In this document: piece by piece, positions 6,880 to 14,900 of the stretch
Position numbering within the stretch: position 1 is the stretch's first letter
How the letters are laid out: each line of letters opens with the position of its first letter
Origin: a virus
Direction: 5' to 3' (one strand)
Virus record (IMG/VR): IMGVR_UViG_3300043449_000479
Coordinates: 1-31,109 of that record
DNA: 31,109 nucleotides
Notes under the pieces: model-generated
Databases searched by the model: none
Told to the model about the DNA's origin: nothing
The model's input: only the letters and a program-made list of their open reading frames with translations
Made by a program: the position numbers and the translations under genes

Positions 6880-7344
6880 ATGGAAACGAACCTCGAAAAA
6901 TCCGATTGGATAATCGACCTTAAGGGATACTTCCCGGAGACCGTAAAGGAATCCTTCTCCGGGGAATACTTTACCGATCTCGTTTACGGGACTCGGACGA
7001 TAAACTTTACCGGGACGAAGGACGAACTCGACTCTTATATCGAGAGGATTACGTCGAAGGAGTCGCAGGTTAAGGTAATCGGAATCCTTAATAAAGCCGA
7101 CACGCTCGTCGAGTTCCGTCGCGTCTTCGACGTCGGATCGATACCGACCTCGAGAATTACCGTCTCCGACCTCTTTAACTCTCGATCCTGGACCTTCGAT
7201 ACCTCCGTCGCGGAGAAACTCCTTCTCCCGGAAGAGAGACCCCGTTTCTTCGAAACCTTAAAGGATAATCCGACCCGTCGATTTATTCGCCGGGATTACC
7301 TCGAAGAGTTCGTCCTCGAAAATCTTAAAAATCTCGAAAAATGA
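6880..7344 (+). CDS. Hypothetical protein (154 aa)
   Basis: A soluble alpha/beta protein with no family I recognise. It has a beta-rich first half (TDLVYGTRTINFTGTKDELD), the segment SQVKVIGILNKADTLVEFRRV, and a C-terminal region with RFIRRDYLEEFVLENLKNLEK. Seven bases separate it from ssb, and it overlaps the next membrane protein gene by ATGA. Codon use matches the neighbours. It could be an accessory replication or host-takeover protein. No direct evidence supports a role. Confidence 0.6.
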   Translation: METNLEKSDWIIDLKGYFPETVKESFSGEYFTDLVYGTRTINFTGTKDELDSYIERITSKESQVKVIGILNKADTLVEFRRVFDVGSIPTSRITVSDLFNSRSWTFDTSVAEKLLLPEERPRFFETLKDNPTRRFIRRDYLEEFVLENLKNLEK

Positions 7345-7559
7345 CCCTTAAAGGAAAAATCGCCTTAATTATCGTCCTTCCGACTTACGTCGGATTTATT
7401 ACCCTCGGATTCCTTATCGCCGTCGTTATTTACTTCTTCGCGCTTCTCCTTTCCTTTACCGGGATCGGAGAAGCGTTTGAATATCTCGGGAAGAAGATCC
7501 GATCGGAGGCGATAAGGTCGAAGTTCCGCGACTTAAGAAGGAAGGAGGGACTTAAATGA
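7341..7559 (+). CDS. Small membrane protein (72 aa)
   Basis: One or two hydrophobic segments span residues 8-43 (IALIIVLPTYVGFITLGF, then AVVIYFFALLLSFTGI), followed by a basic cytoplasmic-type tail (KKIRSEAIRSKFRDLRRK). There is no lipobox or signal cleavage site. It is coupled by ATGA at both ends to its neighbours in a run of three small genes, two of which encode membrane proteins. It might act in superinfection exclusion or membrane attachment, which is speculation. Confidence 0.55.
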   Translation: MTLKGKIALIIVLPTYVGFITLGFLIAVVIYFFALLLSFTGIGEAFEYLGKKIRSEAIRSKFRDLRRKEGLK

Positions 7560-7765
7560 ACCCCTTTAAGAAGTCCCCCGGGAACTCGAAGGAGAACGAA
7601 CTCTTAAACGGGATTACGTTCGTAAACGGGCAGATCCAGCAGTATGACTCGTTAATTTATACCCTCGAGCAGCAGAAGAAGGAGTTTATCCGTAATCGAG
7701 AACGTATGGAGAAAGAACTTTCCGATCTTCGGGAAAGTATTAAGAAGACCCCCTTCCGAAAATGA
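7556..7765 (+). CDS. Small coiled-coil protein (69 aa)
   Basis: After a short polar N-terminus, residues 15-62 form a long heptad-like helix (GQIQQYDSLIYTLEQQKKEF, then RERMEKELSDLRESIKK) with no membrane segment. It contains five Gln residues, unusual for this CA-avoiding DNA, which suggests they are selected. It is coupled by ATGA to the membrane protein genes before and after it, so it may be a peripheral partner of them. Confidence 0.55.
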   Translation: MNPFKKSPGNSKENELLNGITFVNGQIQQYDSLIYTLEQQKKEFIRNRERMEKELSDLRESIKKTPFRK

Positions 7766-7881
7766 CGATCCTCCTCGAGATATTTATTACCCTTCTCTTC
7801 GCCCTCTTCGCGATCGCGTCCTTCTTAACCGCGGAAGCCGAAAGGAAGGAGAGACTTAAGAACCGAAAAAAGAACCCTTAA
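7762..7881 (+). CDS. Tiny membrane protein (39 aa)
   Basis: The ATG overlaps the preceding TGA (ATGA), and the frame runs 39 residues to a TAA at 7879-7881. One transmembrane helix (LLEIFITLLFALFAIASFL, residues 4-22) is followed by a short, strongly basic tail (ERKERLKNRKKNP). The coupling, the composition and the classic single-span topology support a real gene despite its size. The stop lies in an AACCCTTAA element. Function unknown. Confidence 0.55.
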   Translation: MTILLEIFITLLFALFAIASFLTAEAERKERLKNRKKNP

Positions 7882-7893
7882 AAACCCTTAAAA
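7872..7893 (+). repeat. AACCCTTAA leader element pair before 7894
   Basis: Two AACCCTTAAAA-like copies straddle the TAA of the 39-residue gene and end in the A-run before the winged-helix gene's ATG. The arrangement is the same as before recT (3438-3461). Confidence 0.6.
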
Positions 7894-8298
7894 ATGATTA
7901 CGAACTTCGAAGAACTTACGGTCGAACTTACGAAGGAGGAGAAGTCCCTCGTTCCGATTATCGTCGATCGATTCCGGAAGAAACCCGGTCGTAAAAATAT
8001 GGTCTCGAATCCCGCGATAATCGAAGGACTCGAGAGAACCTTCGGGATCCGATTAACGGAACCTCGCGTCCGGAAGATCGTCCAGTATATTCGAATAAAT
8101 AACCTCCTCCCGGGACTCGTCGGAGTCTCGAGGGGATACTTCTTTACGGAAGATCCCGAGGAGATCGAAGCCTGGATCGAATCCATGCGGCAGCGGGAGA
8201 ACGCGATCGCCTCCTCCCGGAAGATCGCGGAAGACCACCTCCGGTATCTCCGTTCCGGGAAGACGGGAACGCAACTCGACGTATTCGAATACCTTTAA
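7894..8298 (+). CDS. Winged-helix-like DNA-binding protein (134 aa)
   Basis: Residues 20-85 read as a winged helix: a helix at IVDRFRKKPG, an IIEGLERTFGIRLTEPRVRKI helix pair, then YIRINNLLPGLVGVSRGYFF as the wing with a conserved G-Y-F/Y turn. A helical C-terminal region (IEAWIESMRQRENAIASSRK) follows. I recall this 'RxIVxYIRxNNLxPGLxxxSxGYxxT' pattern in phage proteins that sit between replication and packaging genes. It may regulate early-to-late switching. The start ATG follows two AACCCTTAAAA elements. Confidence 0.55.
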   Translation: MITNFEELTVELTKEEKSLVPIIVDRFRKKPGRKNMVSNPAIIEGLERTFGIRLTEPRVRKIVQYIRINNLLPGLVGVSRGYFFTEDPEEIEAWIESMRQRENAIASSRKIAEDHLRYLRSGKTGTQLDVFEYL

Positions 8299-8309
8299 TC
8301 CCTACCGAC

Positions 8310-8609
8310 GTGGATAAAAAGAACGCGATCCTTAACCATATCGAGAGAGTTTACCCCGGGGAAGAAGTAATCGTCCTCGACGGATTCGACGACGCGATCC
8401 TCGGATTTACCTTCGACGAAGACTTTTACCGGATAATTTACTCCGTCCCGAAGATCGTCGAATCCCTTATGGAATCCGGTATCTCTTTCGTCGAGGCGGT
8501 CGAATACTTCGACTTTAATATCCTCGGACTTAACCTCGGAACCCGTGGTCCGATTTACCTTCACGATCCGACTTATATCCCCCCGAATGAACGATTTGTC
8601 CTTAATTAA
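8310..8609 (+). CDS. Conserved small phage protein, GTG start (99 aa)
   Basis: The frame starts with GTG at 8310, 11 bases after the previous TAA. The sequence ILNHIERVYPGEEVIVLDGFDDAILGFT, then SFVEAVEYFDFNILGLNLG and a C-terminal PIYL, matches a family of uncharacterised phage proteins I recall ('xFADGFEDAxIGI ... ALEYFDFNVLGAYVG'). No catalytic site is evident; the acidic DGFDDA motif is conserved. The last 23 bases overlap the next gene. Confidence 0.6.
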   Translation: MDKKNAILNHIERVYPGEEVIVLDGFDDAILGFTFDEDFYRIIYSVPKIVESLMESGISFVEAVEYFDFNILGLNLGTRGPIYLHDPTYIPPNERFVLN

Positions 8610-8775
8610 CTCCGAGATCGATAAGATCCTCGAACGTCTCGCGGAAGACGACCGCGTATCGATAATCGAGTTCCACCTCCGATACTTCGCGATCGAGAAG
8701 GCGAGACGCGACTTAAACGAATCCTTCGCGGGAATCCTCCGACTTATCCGGGAGGATAAAGGAGGGACGTTTTGA
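8587..8775 (+). CDS. Hypothetical small helical protein (62 aa)
   Basis: I place the start at the ATG at 8587 (MNDLSLINSEIDKILERLAE), inside the last 23 bases of the preceding gene. A GTG at 8545 is in frame but would add residues with no family-like pattern. The rest is one amphipathic helical protein (VSIIEFHLRYFAIEKARRDL). The stop TGA overlaps a TTG start of the next gene. No known family is apparent. Confidence 0.5.
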   Translation: MNDLSLINSEIDKILERLAEDDRVSIIEFHLRYFAIEKARRDLNESFAGILRLIREDKGGTF

Positions 8776-9110
8776 AACCTCGATCCTTCCGTCGTATCCG
8801 GGAAAGGGAACTCTCCCGGATAAACCTCGAGTTCTTCTCCCTCGTCCGGGGATTCGAAGAGTCCCTCTTCGGTCTCGATTGGGATTCGTCCGACGAATTA
8901 AACCGATTTCCGATATTCGAGAAGTATAACGATATTTGGTTAAAGTTCTGCCGACACTGGAAAGAGAACTCCGAGTCCCGAATAATCGACCCGGATCCCC
9001 TCGCCTTCTTCCGATACGCGATCGATAAAGACTTTTCGAATCCTCTTACCTATGAAGAAACCCGCGAAGAAACCGACGAAGACCTCGACGAAGAGATCCC
9101 CGGACGATAA
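8772..9110 (+). CDS. Hypothetical protein, TTG start (112 aa)
   Basis: The start is TTG at 8772, overlapping the previous TGA (TTGA). It has a basic N-terminus (KPRSFRRIRERELSRI), an aromatic central segment (FEKYNDIWLKFCRHWKENS) and a strongly acidic tail (EETREETDEDLDEEIPGR). The last 59 bases overlap the small terminase gene. Its position directly before the terminase genes fits a packaging or DNA-binding accessory role, but no motif proves it. Confidence 0.5.
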   Translation: MKPRSFRRIRERELSRINLEFFSLVRGFEESLFGLDWDSSDELNRFPIFEKYNDIWLKFCRHWKENSESRIIDPDPLAFFRYAIDKDFSNPLTYEETREETDEDLDEEIPGR

Positions 9111-9561
9111 GAAGAAGATCGCCTTCGATATCTTCGAAGTTTACTCCCTCGGAGGAGTAACGATCGAATCCGTCTGCGGAGAGTTCGGGATTACCGCCAG
9201 GACTCTCTGGAATTGGATCGACTCCGATTCCGAACTTTCCGAAGGATATAAAAAGTCGAAGGAGTCCGCCTCTCGAATCGGTAAAGAATCGATCCGGGAG
9301 AAGGCGATCGACGGACTTACTCGACTTATATCCGGGGGATTCGTCGAAGAGGAAGAGACCGAAGAGATCTTCGGGAAGAACGGATCCCTCGTTAAGAAGA
9401 TCGTCCGGAAGAAGAAGAGGTATCTCGCCCCGAATCCGACCGCGGTAATCTTCGCCCTTAAGAACTCCGATCCCGCGAACTGGAACGACGAGATCTCCCT
9501 CGACTTCGGGATCGAAGACCAGGTATTCCGGATCGGAGATACGGAGATAAAGTTTAAGTAA
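9052..9561 (+). CDS. terS: Terminase small subunit (phBC6A51-like)
   Basis: The 169-residue protein has a Lys-rich N-terminus and a helix-turn-helix at about 36-56 (VTIESVCGEFGITARTLWNW). A middle oligomerisation helix region follows, with a C-terminal APNPTAVIFALKNSDPANW (126-144) that closely fits the phage small terminase 'LxPNxTAxIFALKNxxPxxW' signature. It should recognise the packaging site on phage DNA and present it to the large subunit encoded downstream. It begins inside the preceding gene (59-base overlap). A small membrane protein gene separates it from terL. Confidence 0.8.
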   Translation: MKKPAKKPTKTSTKRSPDDKKKIAFDIFEVYSLGGVTIESVCGEFGITARTLWNWIDSDSELSEGYKKSKESASRIGKESIREKAIDGLTRLISGGFVEEEETEEIFGKNGSLVKKIVRKKKRYLAPNPTAVIFALKNSDPANWNDEISLDFGIEDQVFRIGDTEIKFK

Positions 9562-9568
9562 CCCCCCT

Positions 9569-9838
9569 ATGCGAAACCTCGAAGAAAAACTCCGACGGGC
9601 GAAAGAACTTAACTCGACCGACTTCGGGGAATATACCCTCCGCGATAATCCCGGAGGATTCGATCCGAACGAACTCCGATTCTCGATCGGTAATATCGAT
9701 CCGGATAAGATCTTCCGGAAGACGAAACGAAAGATCTTCCTCCTCTCGATCGGAATCCTTTATCTCGTCGTCGCGATTATCCTCGGGACGATCTCGATCT
9801 TCGGATATCTTAAGGACTTAATCCTCTTCTTATTATGA
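9569..9838 (+). CDS. Small membrane protein between terminase genes (89 aa)
   Basis: A polar, basic N-terminal 55 residues (LEEKLRRAKELN ... KIFRKTKRK) are followed by a hydrophobic stretch at 56-89 (IFLLSIGILYLVVAIILGTI, then FGYLKDLILFLL) that could form one or two membrane helices ending at the C-terminus. It starts 7 bases after terS and overlaps terL by ATGA. A membrane protein between terminase subunits is uncommon. Its role is unknown. Confidence 0.55.
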   Translation: MRNLEEKLRRAKELNSTDFGEYTLRDNPGGFDPNELRFSIGNIDPDKIFRKTKRKIFLLSIGILYLVVAIILGTISIFGYLKDLILFLL

Positions 9839-11118
9839 AGAAGGTCGTCTTCGAACCTCACCCGAAGCAGAGGGAGTTTATCGAGGCGGTCTTCTCCGGT
9901 CGGTATAAATACCTCCTCTTCGGAGGTGCCGCCGGGGGAGGGAAGTCGTTCGTCTCCCTCGCGACCTTAATCCTCCTTAACCGGATTTATCCCGGATCGA
10001 AGTCGTTCGTAATCCGGGAATCCCTTCCGACCCTTAAGAGGACGACGATCCCCTCCTTCTTTAAGTTATGCCCTCGATCCTTTATCCGGTCGTATAACCA
10101 GACGGATCAGGTCGTTAAGTTCCGGAACGGATCCTCCCTTACCTTCTTCCCGGAGAATTACGACGCGGATAAGAACCTTACTCGATTCGACGGTATCGAG
10201 GCGAACTTCTTCTTAATCGAGGAGGGACAGGAGTGCCAACGGAAGACCTTCGAGAAGTGTAAACTCCGAGCGGGAAGGAACGTAATCCCGGGACTCGAGA
10301 GGCAGCCGGATCCGATTATCTTAATAACGTGTAACCCGTCGCAGAACTGGACGAAGGAGGTCTTCCGGGATCCCTTCGTAAAGGGAACTCTCTCGGAGGA
10401 TTACTTTTACCTCCCCTCCCTTATGCGGGATAATCCCTCCCTTCCGGAGTCTTATCTCGACGGTCTCGAGAACCTCGACGAGATTACGAAGGCGATCTTC
10501 GTCGAAGGGAACTGGGACGTAATCGACGTCGAACGACCCTTCGCGTATGCCTTTAAGCGGGATAAGAACGTCCGATCCGGTCTCGAGGTCGATCCCCGGG
10601 AACCGATTATCCTTTCCTTCGACTTTAACGTCGATCCGATTACGGCGATTGCGGGACAATCCTACCGGGGGAAGATCCGGATCCTCCGGGAGTTTCGCCT
10701 CCGGAACTCGGATATCTTCGCCCTCTGCGAATCGATCCGATCCGCCTTCGGGAGAAGGGACTTTATCGTTACCGGGGACGCGTCCGGATCCGCCCGTTCC
10801 GCTATGACCCGAGGATCCCTTAATTATTACTCGATAATTAAAGAGGAACTCGATCTCCCGAAGTCCGCCTTCCGAGTCCCGTCCTCGAATCCGTCGATAA
10901 AGAACTCTCGTGCCCTTCTTAACTCGATCCTCGAGAGGCACGCGGACTTCTTAATCGACTCGAGTCTTCAGTTCCTTATATCGGATCTCTTATCGGTCCA
11001 GGCTGACGAGACGGGGGATATCGATAAGTCGAAGGATAAGTCGAAGTCCCACCTTCTCGACTGCCTCCGTTATTACCTCTTCACGTTCCACTCGGATTTC
11101 GTCCGATTCCTTCGGTAA
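9835..11118 (+). CDS. terL: Terminase large subunit (ATPase + nuclease)
   Basis: The 427-residue DNA-packaging motor has Walker A GGAAGGGKS (30-38), Walker B FFLIEEGQE (125-133) and a coupling motif ILITCNPSQN (162-171). RNase H-like nuclease aspartates lie in SFDFNVDP (261-268), TGDASG (313-318) and HLLDCLRYY (406-414). All catalytic positions are present and the length is normal for the Terminase_6/3 type. It should cut and translocate phage DNA into the prohead at the portal. The portal gene is not next to it but about 10 kb downstream, after the tail genes. Confidence 0.95.
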   Translation: MKKVVFEPHPKQREFIEAVFSGRYKYLLFGGAAGGGKSFVSLATLILLNRIYPGSKSFVIRESLPTLKRTTIPSFFKLCPRSFIRSYNQTDQVVKFRNGSSLTFFPENYDADKNLTRFDGIEANFFLIEEGQECQRKTFEKCKLRAGRNVIPGLERQPDPIILITCNPSQNWTKEVFRDPFVKGTLSEDYFYLPSLMRDNPSLPESYLDGLENLDEITKAIFVEGNWDVIDVERPFAYAFKRDKNVRSGLEVDPREPIILSFDFNVDPITAIAGQSYRGKIRILREFRLRNSDIFALCESIRSAFGRRDFIVTGDASGSARSAMTRGSLNYYSIIKEELDLPKSAFRVPSSNPSIKNSRALLNSILERHADFLIDSSLQFLISDLLSVQADETGDIDKSKDKSKSHLLDCLRYYLFTFHSDFVRFLR

Positions 11119-11151
11119 TTCCTACCTTTAACCCTTAATAAAAACCCTCTT

Positions 11152-11718
11152 ATGCTTAACTTCCTTAAACGAAAGAAGACCTCCGGATCCCCGAAACGTA
11201 AACGGGAGATCCTCCTTAAAGAAGTTTACCGGGATAAAGACGGTCGCCCGTGGTACGAATACTCGAACCCCCTTACTCTCCCGGCGAAACGGGCGATTGC
11301 CGCGGAGATCGCGACCCGGTACGCGGACTTAAACCTCTCGAAGAAGAACCTCCTCCTTATTATCGAGGAGATGAAAAAGAAGGCGAACGACGGGAATATC
11401 GTCGAGGTCTTTAACCTCTTATCCGAGATCGAATATCGGACGAACTTCCTCGCGGAGGAGGAGACCTTAACGGAACTCGCCCTCGTTTACTTCGTCGCCG
11501 GGGACGAGGAGGACGAGACGACTTACTCCGATATCGACCGGAACCGGAAGATCGAGATCTTTAAGAGGGATCCCGAAGCGAAAGATTTTTTTTTATCCGC
11601 TGCGTGGCGGTACACGATTCGATTTTCGGATACGTCCGACGTCGATATCCTCGCTTATTTGAGAACGAATCTCCGGGACGTCGAAAGGTTAAGTCTCCTT
11701 ACTCCGCGGTCTCGTTAA
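11152..11718 (+). CDS. Tail assembly chaperone, short (zero-frame) product
   Basis: The 188-residue protein lies directly upstream of the tape measure gene. It has a helical core (LPAKRAIAAEIATRYADLNL, KKNLLLIIEEMKKKANDGN, VFNLLSEIEYR). Codons 146-148 (TTT TTT TTA) contain a canonical slippery heptamer, and a second frame overlaps the last 124 bases. In lambda and many siphophages the two genes before the tape measure make gpG and the -1 frameshift product gpGT, which chaperone tape-measure assembly. Identity rests on position, overlap and slippery site, not on a sequence family I recognise. Composition after the slip site is relaxed, as expected for dual coding. Confidence 0.65.
   Translation: MLNFLKRKKTSGSPKRKREILLKEVYRDKDGRPWYEYSNPLTLPAKRAIAAEIATRYADLNLSKKNLLLIIEEMKKKANDGNIVEVFNLLSEIEYRTNFLAEEETLTELALVYFVAGDEEDETTYSDIDRNRKIEIFKRDPEAKDFFLSAAWRYTIRFSDTSDVDILAYLRTNLRDVERLSLLTPRSR
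11589..11595 (+). promoter_or_regulatory. Programmed -1 frameshift site T TTT TTA
   Basis: The heptamer T TTT TTA lies in the correct phase: zero-frame codons TTT (11590-11592) and TTA (11593-11595) re-pair one base back as TTT TTT. It is part of a nine-T run (11586-11594). A small hairpin TCGGA-TACG-TCCGA (11626-11639) lies 30 bases further on and a CCGC/GCGG stem lies closer. Transcriptional slippage on T9 is an alternative mechanism. Confidence 0.7.
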
Positions 11719-11948
11719 ACGGATATATCGACGAGATAAATTACCTTAATCAGTTAATTTGCGACTCGAAACCCTCCGAAGTAATATCCCTCGAATCCTT
11801 ATCGGTCGAGGAGTATTATCAGACGATCGCGACCTGGCTTAAAATTATCGACGAGAAGAATAAGACGGTCGAAAAATTCCGATCTTCGGACGAGTCCGGA
11901 TCCTCCCCCGAGTCCGGATCGAGGAAGAAGTTCTCCGGGGGAAAGTAA
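11595..11948 (+). CDS. Tail assembly chaperone C-terminal extension, reached by -1 frameshift
   Basis: After slipping at 11589-11595 the -1 frame reads on from 11595 (ATC CGC TGC GTG) without a stop for 117 codons to the TAA ending at 11948. It gives a fusion of 148 + 117 = 265 residues. The only start-like codon of its own is a GTG at 11604 lacking an A-rich leader, so independent translation is unlikely. The extension has a helical middle (YIDEINYLNQLIC, VEEYYQTIATWLKIIDEKN) and a Ser/Gly/Lys tail. By analogy with gpGT, the extension would bind tail tube subunits while the G part binds the tape measure. Confidence 0.6.
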   Translation: MRCVAVHDSIFGYVRRRYPRLFENESPGRRKVKSPYSAVSLNGYIDEINYLNQLICDSKPSEVISLESLSVEEYYQTIATWLKIIDEKNKTVEKFRSSDESGSSPESGSRKKFSGGK

Positions 11949-11957
11949 TTAACGATA

Positions 11958-11963
11958 AAGGAG
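11958..11963 (+). promoter_or_regulatory. Shine-Dalgarno-like AAGGAG before tape measure
   Basis: AAGGAG lies 8 bases before the ATG at 11972. Most genes here have only A-rich leaders, so this is one of the few clear Shine-Dalgarno matches in the window. Confidence 0.5.
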
Positions 11964-11971
11964 AATAAAAA

Positions 11972-14900
11972 ATGGCCGTAAAGAACGTCCTCTTTAAGAT
12001 CCAAGCGGATACCGCGCAACTCCGGAGGGAACTCGACGCGATAAAGAACCGGATCGACGATACCGGGAAGTCGGTCTCCTCCTTCGGGAAGATCCTCGCC
12101 GGTGCCGGTGCCGCGTTCGGAGGGATCGCCGTCGGTGCCCAACTCGCCGGATTCGCGCAGTCCGCCCTTAAAGCCGCATCCGACTTCGAGACTCTAAATA
12201 TCCAATTTAAGACGTTCCTCGGATCCGCGGAAGAGGCGGAGAAGACGATCGCGCAACTCGAGGAGTTCTCGATAAAGACCCCGTTTACGCCGGAACAGGT
12301 TCAGGGTGCGGCGAAGTCCCTCCTCGCCTTCGGTGCCCCGGCGGAATCCCTCGAAGGAACTCTTAAGGTACTCGGGGACGTATCCGCCGGAACCGGGAAG
12401 GATCTTAAGGAACTCGCGATAATTTACGGGCAAGTCCGATCCTCCGGGAAACTTATGGGGCAGGATCTTCTCCAACTTATTAACGCGGGATTTAACCCAC
12501 TTCAGACGATATCGGAGAAGACCGGGACTTCCGTCGCGGATCTTAAGAAGGAGATGGAGAAGGGGAATATCTCCTTCGAGATGGTCGAACAAGCCTTCCG
12601 GGACGCGACCGCGGAAGGAGGTCTCTTCTTTAACCTTACGGAGGAACTCTCGACCTCGACCGCCGGAAGGATATCGACCCTCGAAGGGAACTTCGACGCG
12701 TTAAAGAGGGGAATCGGAGAAGGACTCCTCCCGGTCTTCGAAGTCCTCGTCGATACCGGGGCGAAGATCCTCGAAGTCCTCGGAAACCTACCGAAGACGA
12801 TCGACGAGAATCGCGCTGCCTTCGCCGGATTCGTCGTCGTCCTCGGACTCTCGATCGGTGCCTTAACCCGGGATGCCGCGTTAAAGGCGAAGTCCTCGAT
12901 CGAGACCGCCCTCCTCGCCGGGAAGGAGAGGATCCTCGCGGCAGCGACCGCGTTCCGGAACGTCCAGACTCGACTCGCGACCGCCTCGACGACGGGATTA
13001 ACGATCGCGCAGAGGATTAACTCCGTCGCGACGACCGCCGGGACGGTAGCCGTTCAGGGATTTAACGCGGCACTCCGGGCGAATCCGATCGGTCTCGTTA
13101 TTTCGTTACTCGGAACCCTCGCGGCACTCTTCGTCGATTTCGGAGATGACGTCGAGACGACCGTTAAAGAGGTCGAAAGATTCGCGGACGGGGCGACCGC
13201 GTATAAAGACTTTACGGAAGCCGTAAAGAAGGGAACCGCGGAAGAGATCGGATCCCTTAAGAAACTTACCGATCAGTTAAAGGCGACGACGAAAGGATCG
13301 AAAGAACGGAAGGAGTTAATCGATAAGATTAACGGGACTTACGGAACGACGATAAAGAACCTCGACGACGAGAAGAAGTTCGTTAAGGAGGTCGATACCG
13401 CGTACCGATCCGCTGCCGAAGCGATCTCCCTTAAAGCCAAGGCGAACGCTGCGGAGGAGTCTCTTACGAAACTCTATCAGGAACAGGCGAGATTAACCGG
13501 GATTATCGACGAGAATCAGGCGAAGATCGACGCGAAACGGGCGGAGGCGAATAAGAACCCCGCGTTCCAGGATACGGACGTCGAGAGGATAATTAAAGTT
13601 CAGACGAGTTTCGAGAGTTCGAACGTCGGAGTCGCGAAGGGAGAACTCGCGACCGTTAATAAAGCGATCGAAAGAATAAAGGCGAGTATCCAGGACGAAC
13701 CGATAAAGACCGATCCCGGTAAACCCGAGGTCGAAGTCGATCCGAAGATCGTCGTCGATAAAGCGAAACTCCGTGCGGATCTTAATAAAGAACTCGAGGA
13801 GTTAAAGGTCGATCAGAGGACGCAGAAGATCGAGTTCGTCGATCCGAAGAATATCGACGAGGCGAAGAATAAAGTCCGGGAACTTTCCGAGATCGACCGG
13901 GAGAACGTCGATCGGACGATAGATAATCGAATCGCGGAGGCAAAAGCGAATAAGACCTTAACCGACGACGCACTTAAACTCTTCGAGGATATCCGGAAGA
14001 AGAGGAAGGAGATTATCGACGAGGCGGAGAATAATAAACTTACTCTTATCGATAAGGACTTCGAGGAACGTAACCGGAAGGCGAGTCTCGAGATCGCGGA
14101 AACGGCGACGGAGGAGAAGTTATTTATTCAAGAGACGGAGAACGAGAAACTCGCGGAAGCGCAGCAGAAGGCGATCGAGACCCTCGCGAAGGCGGAGTCC
14201 GAATCCGCGAAGAACGCTGCGAAATTAGTCGTCGAGGCGAGAACCCAAGCCTTAAAGGACGGTCTCGAGAAGGAACGAAAGTTAAAGGAGGACGAGATAA
14301 AGAGGATCCGGGACGAGGAACTTAAGAACGAGAAACTTACTGCGACCGAAAGGGAGGCGATTAAAAAGAAGGCGGATCTCGATATCCTTAAACTTAACCA
14401 GGAGTATCTCGATAAGAAGACGGACGCGACCGATAAAGCGAACGAGACGGATACGGAAGAAACGAAGAAGTCGCAGGACGAGATCCTCGATAAGATCGCG
14501 GAGGTCGCGAAGGCGACGATCGACCTTATTAACTCCGTAATCGAGGCGAGAATCGCGGAGACGGAAGTCGCGATATCGAACCAGGAGAAGAGGATCGAGA
14601 AGGCGAAGGAGATTGCGGAGAAGGGGAACGCGGAGATCCTCCAACTCGAGGAGGAACGTCTCGATAAATTAAACGAACAGAAGGCGAGATACGTCCGTCA
14701 GCAGCAAGCCCTCGGACTTATCGAACTCGCGATAAACTCCGCGATCGCGATTGCGAAGGCTGCCGCGGACGGAGGTGCTGCGGCACCGTTTACGATCGCA
14801 GCGACCCTTATTGCCCTCGCTGCCGGATTTATTCAGGCGAAGTCCCAGGCAGCGCAGGCTGCGAGTTTCGCCTCCGGAGGTTATACCGGGGACGGAGGGA

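Noticed and set aside
8086-8093. TATATTCG as a fourth promoter
   Set aside because: It is inside the winged-helix gene, encodes its conserved YIR residues and has no TTCG 19-20 bases upstream.
8545-8586. Upstream GTG start for the 8587 gene
   Set aside because: It would deepen the overlap with a conserved gene; the ATG at 8587 fits the usual short overlaps.
11604-11948. Independent gene starting at GTG 11604
   Set aside because: The start has no A-rich or Shine-Dalgarno leader, lies within another gene, and the phase and slippery site explain the frame better as a frameshift extension.
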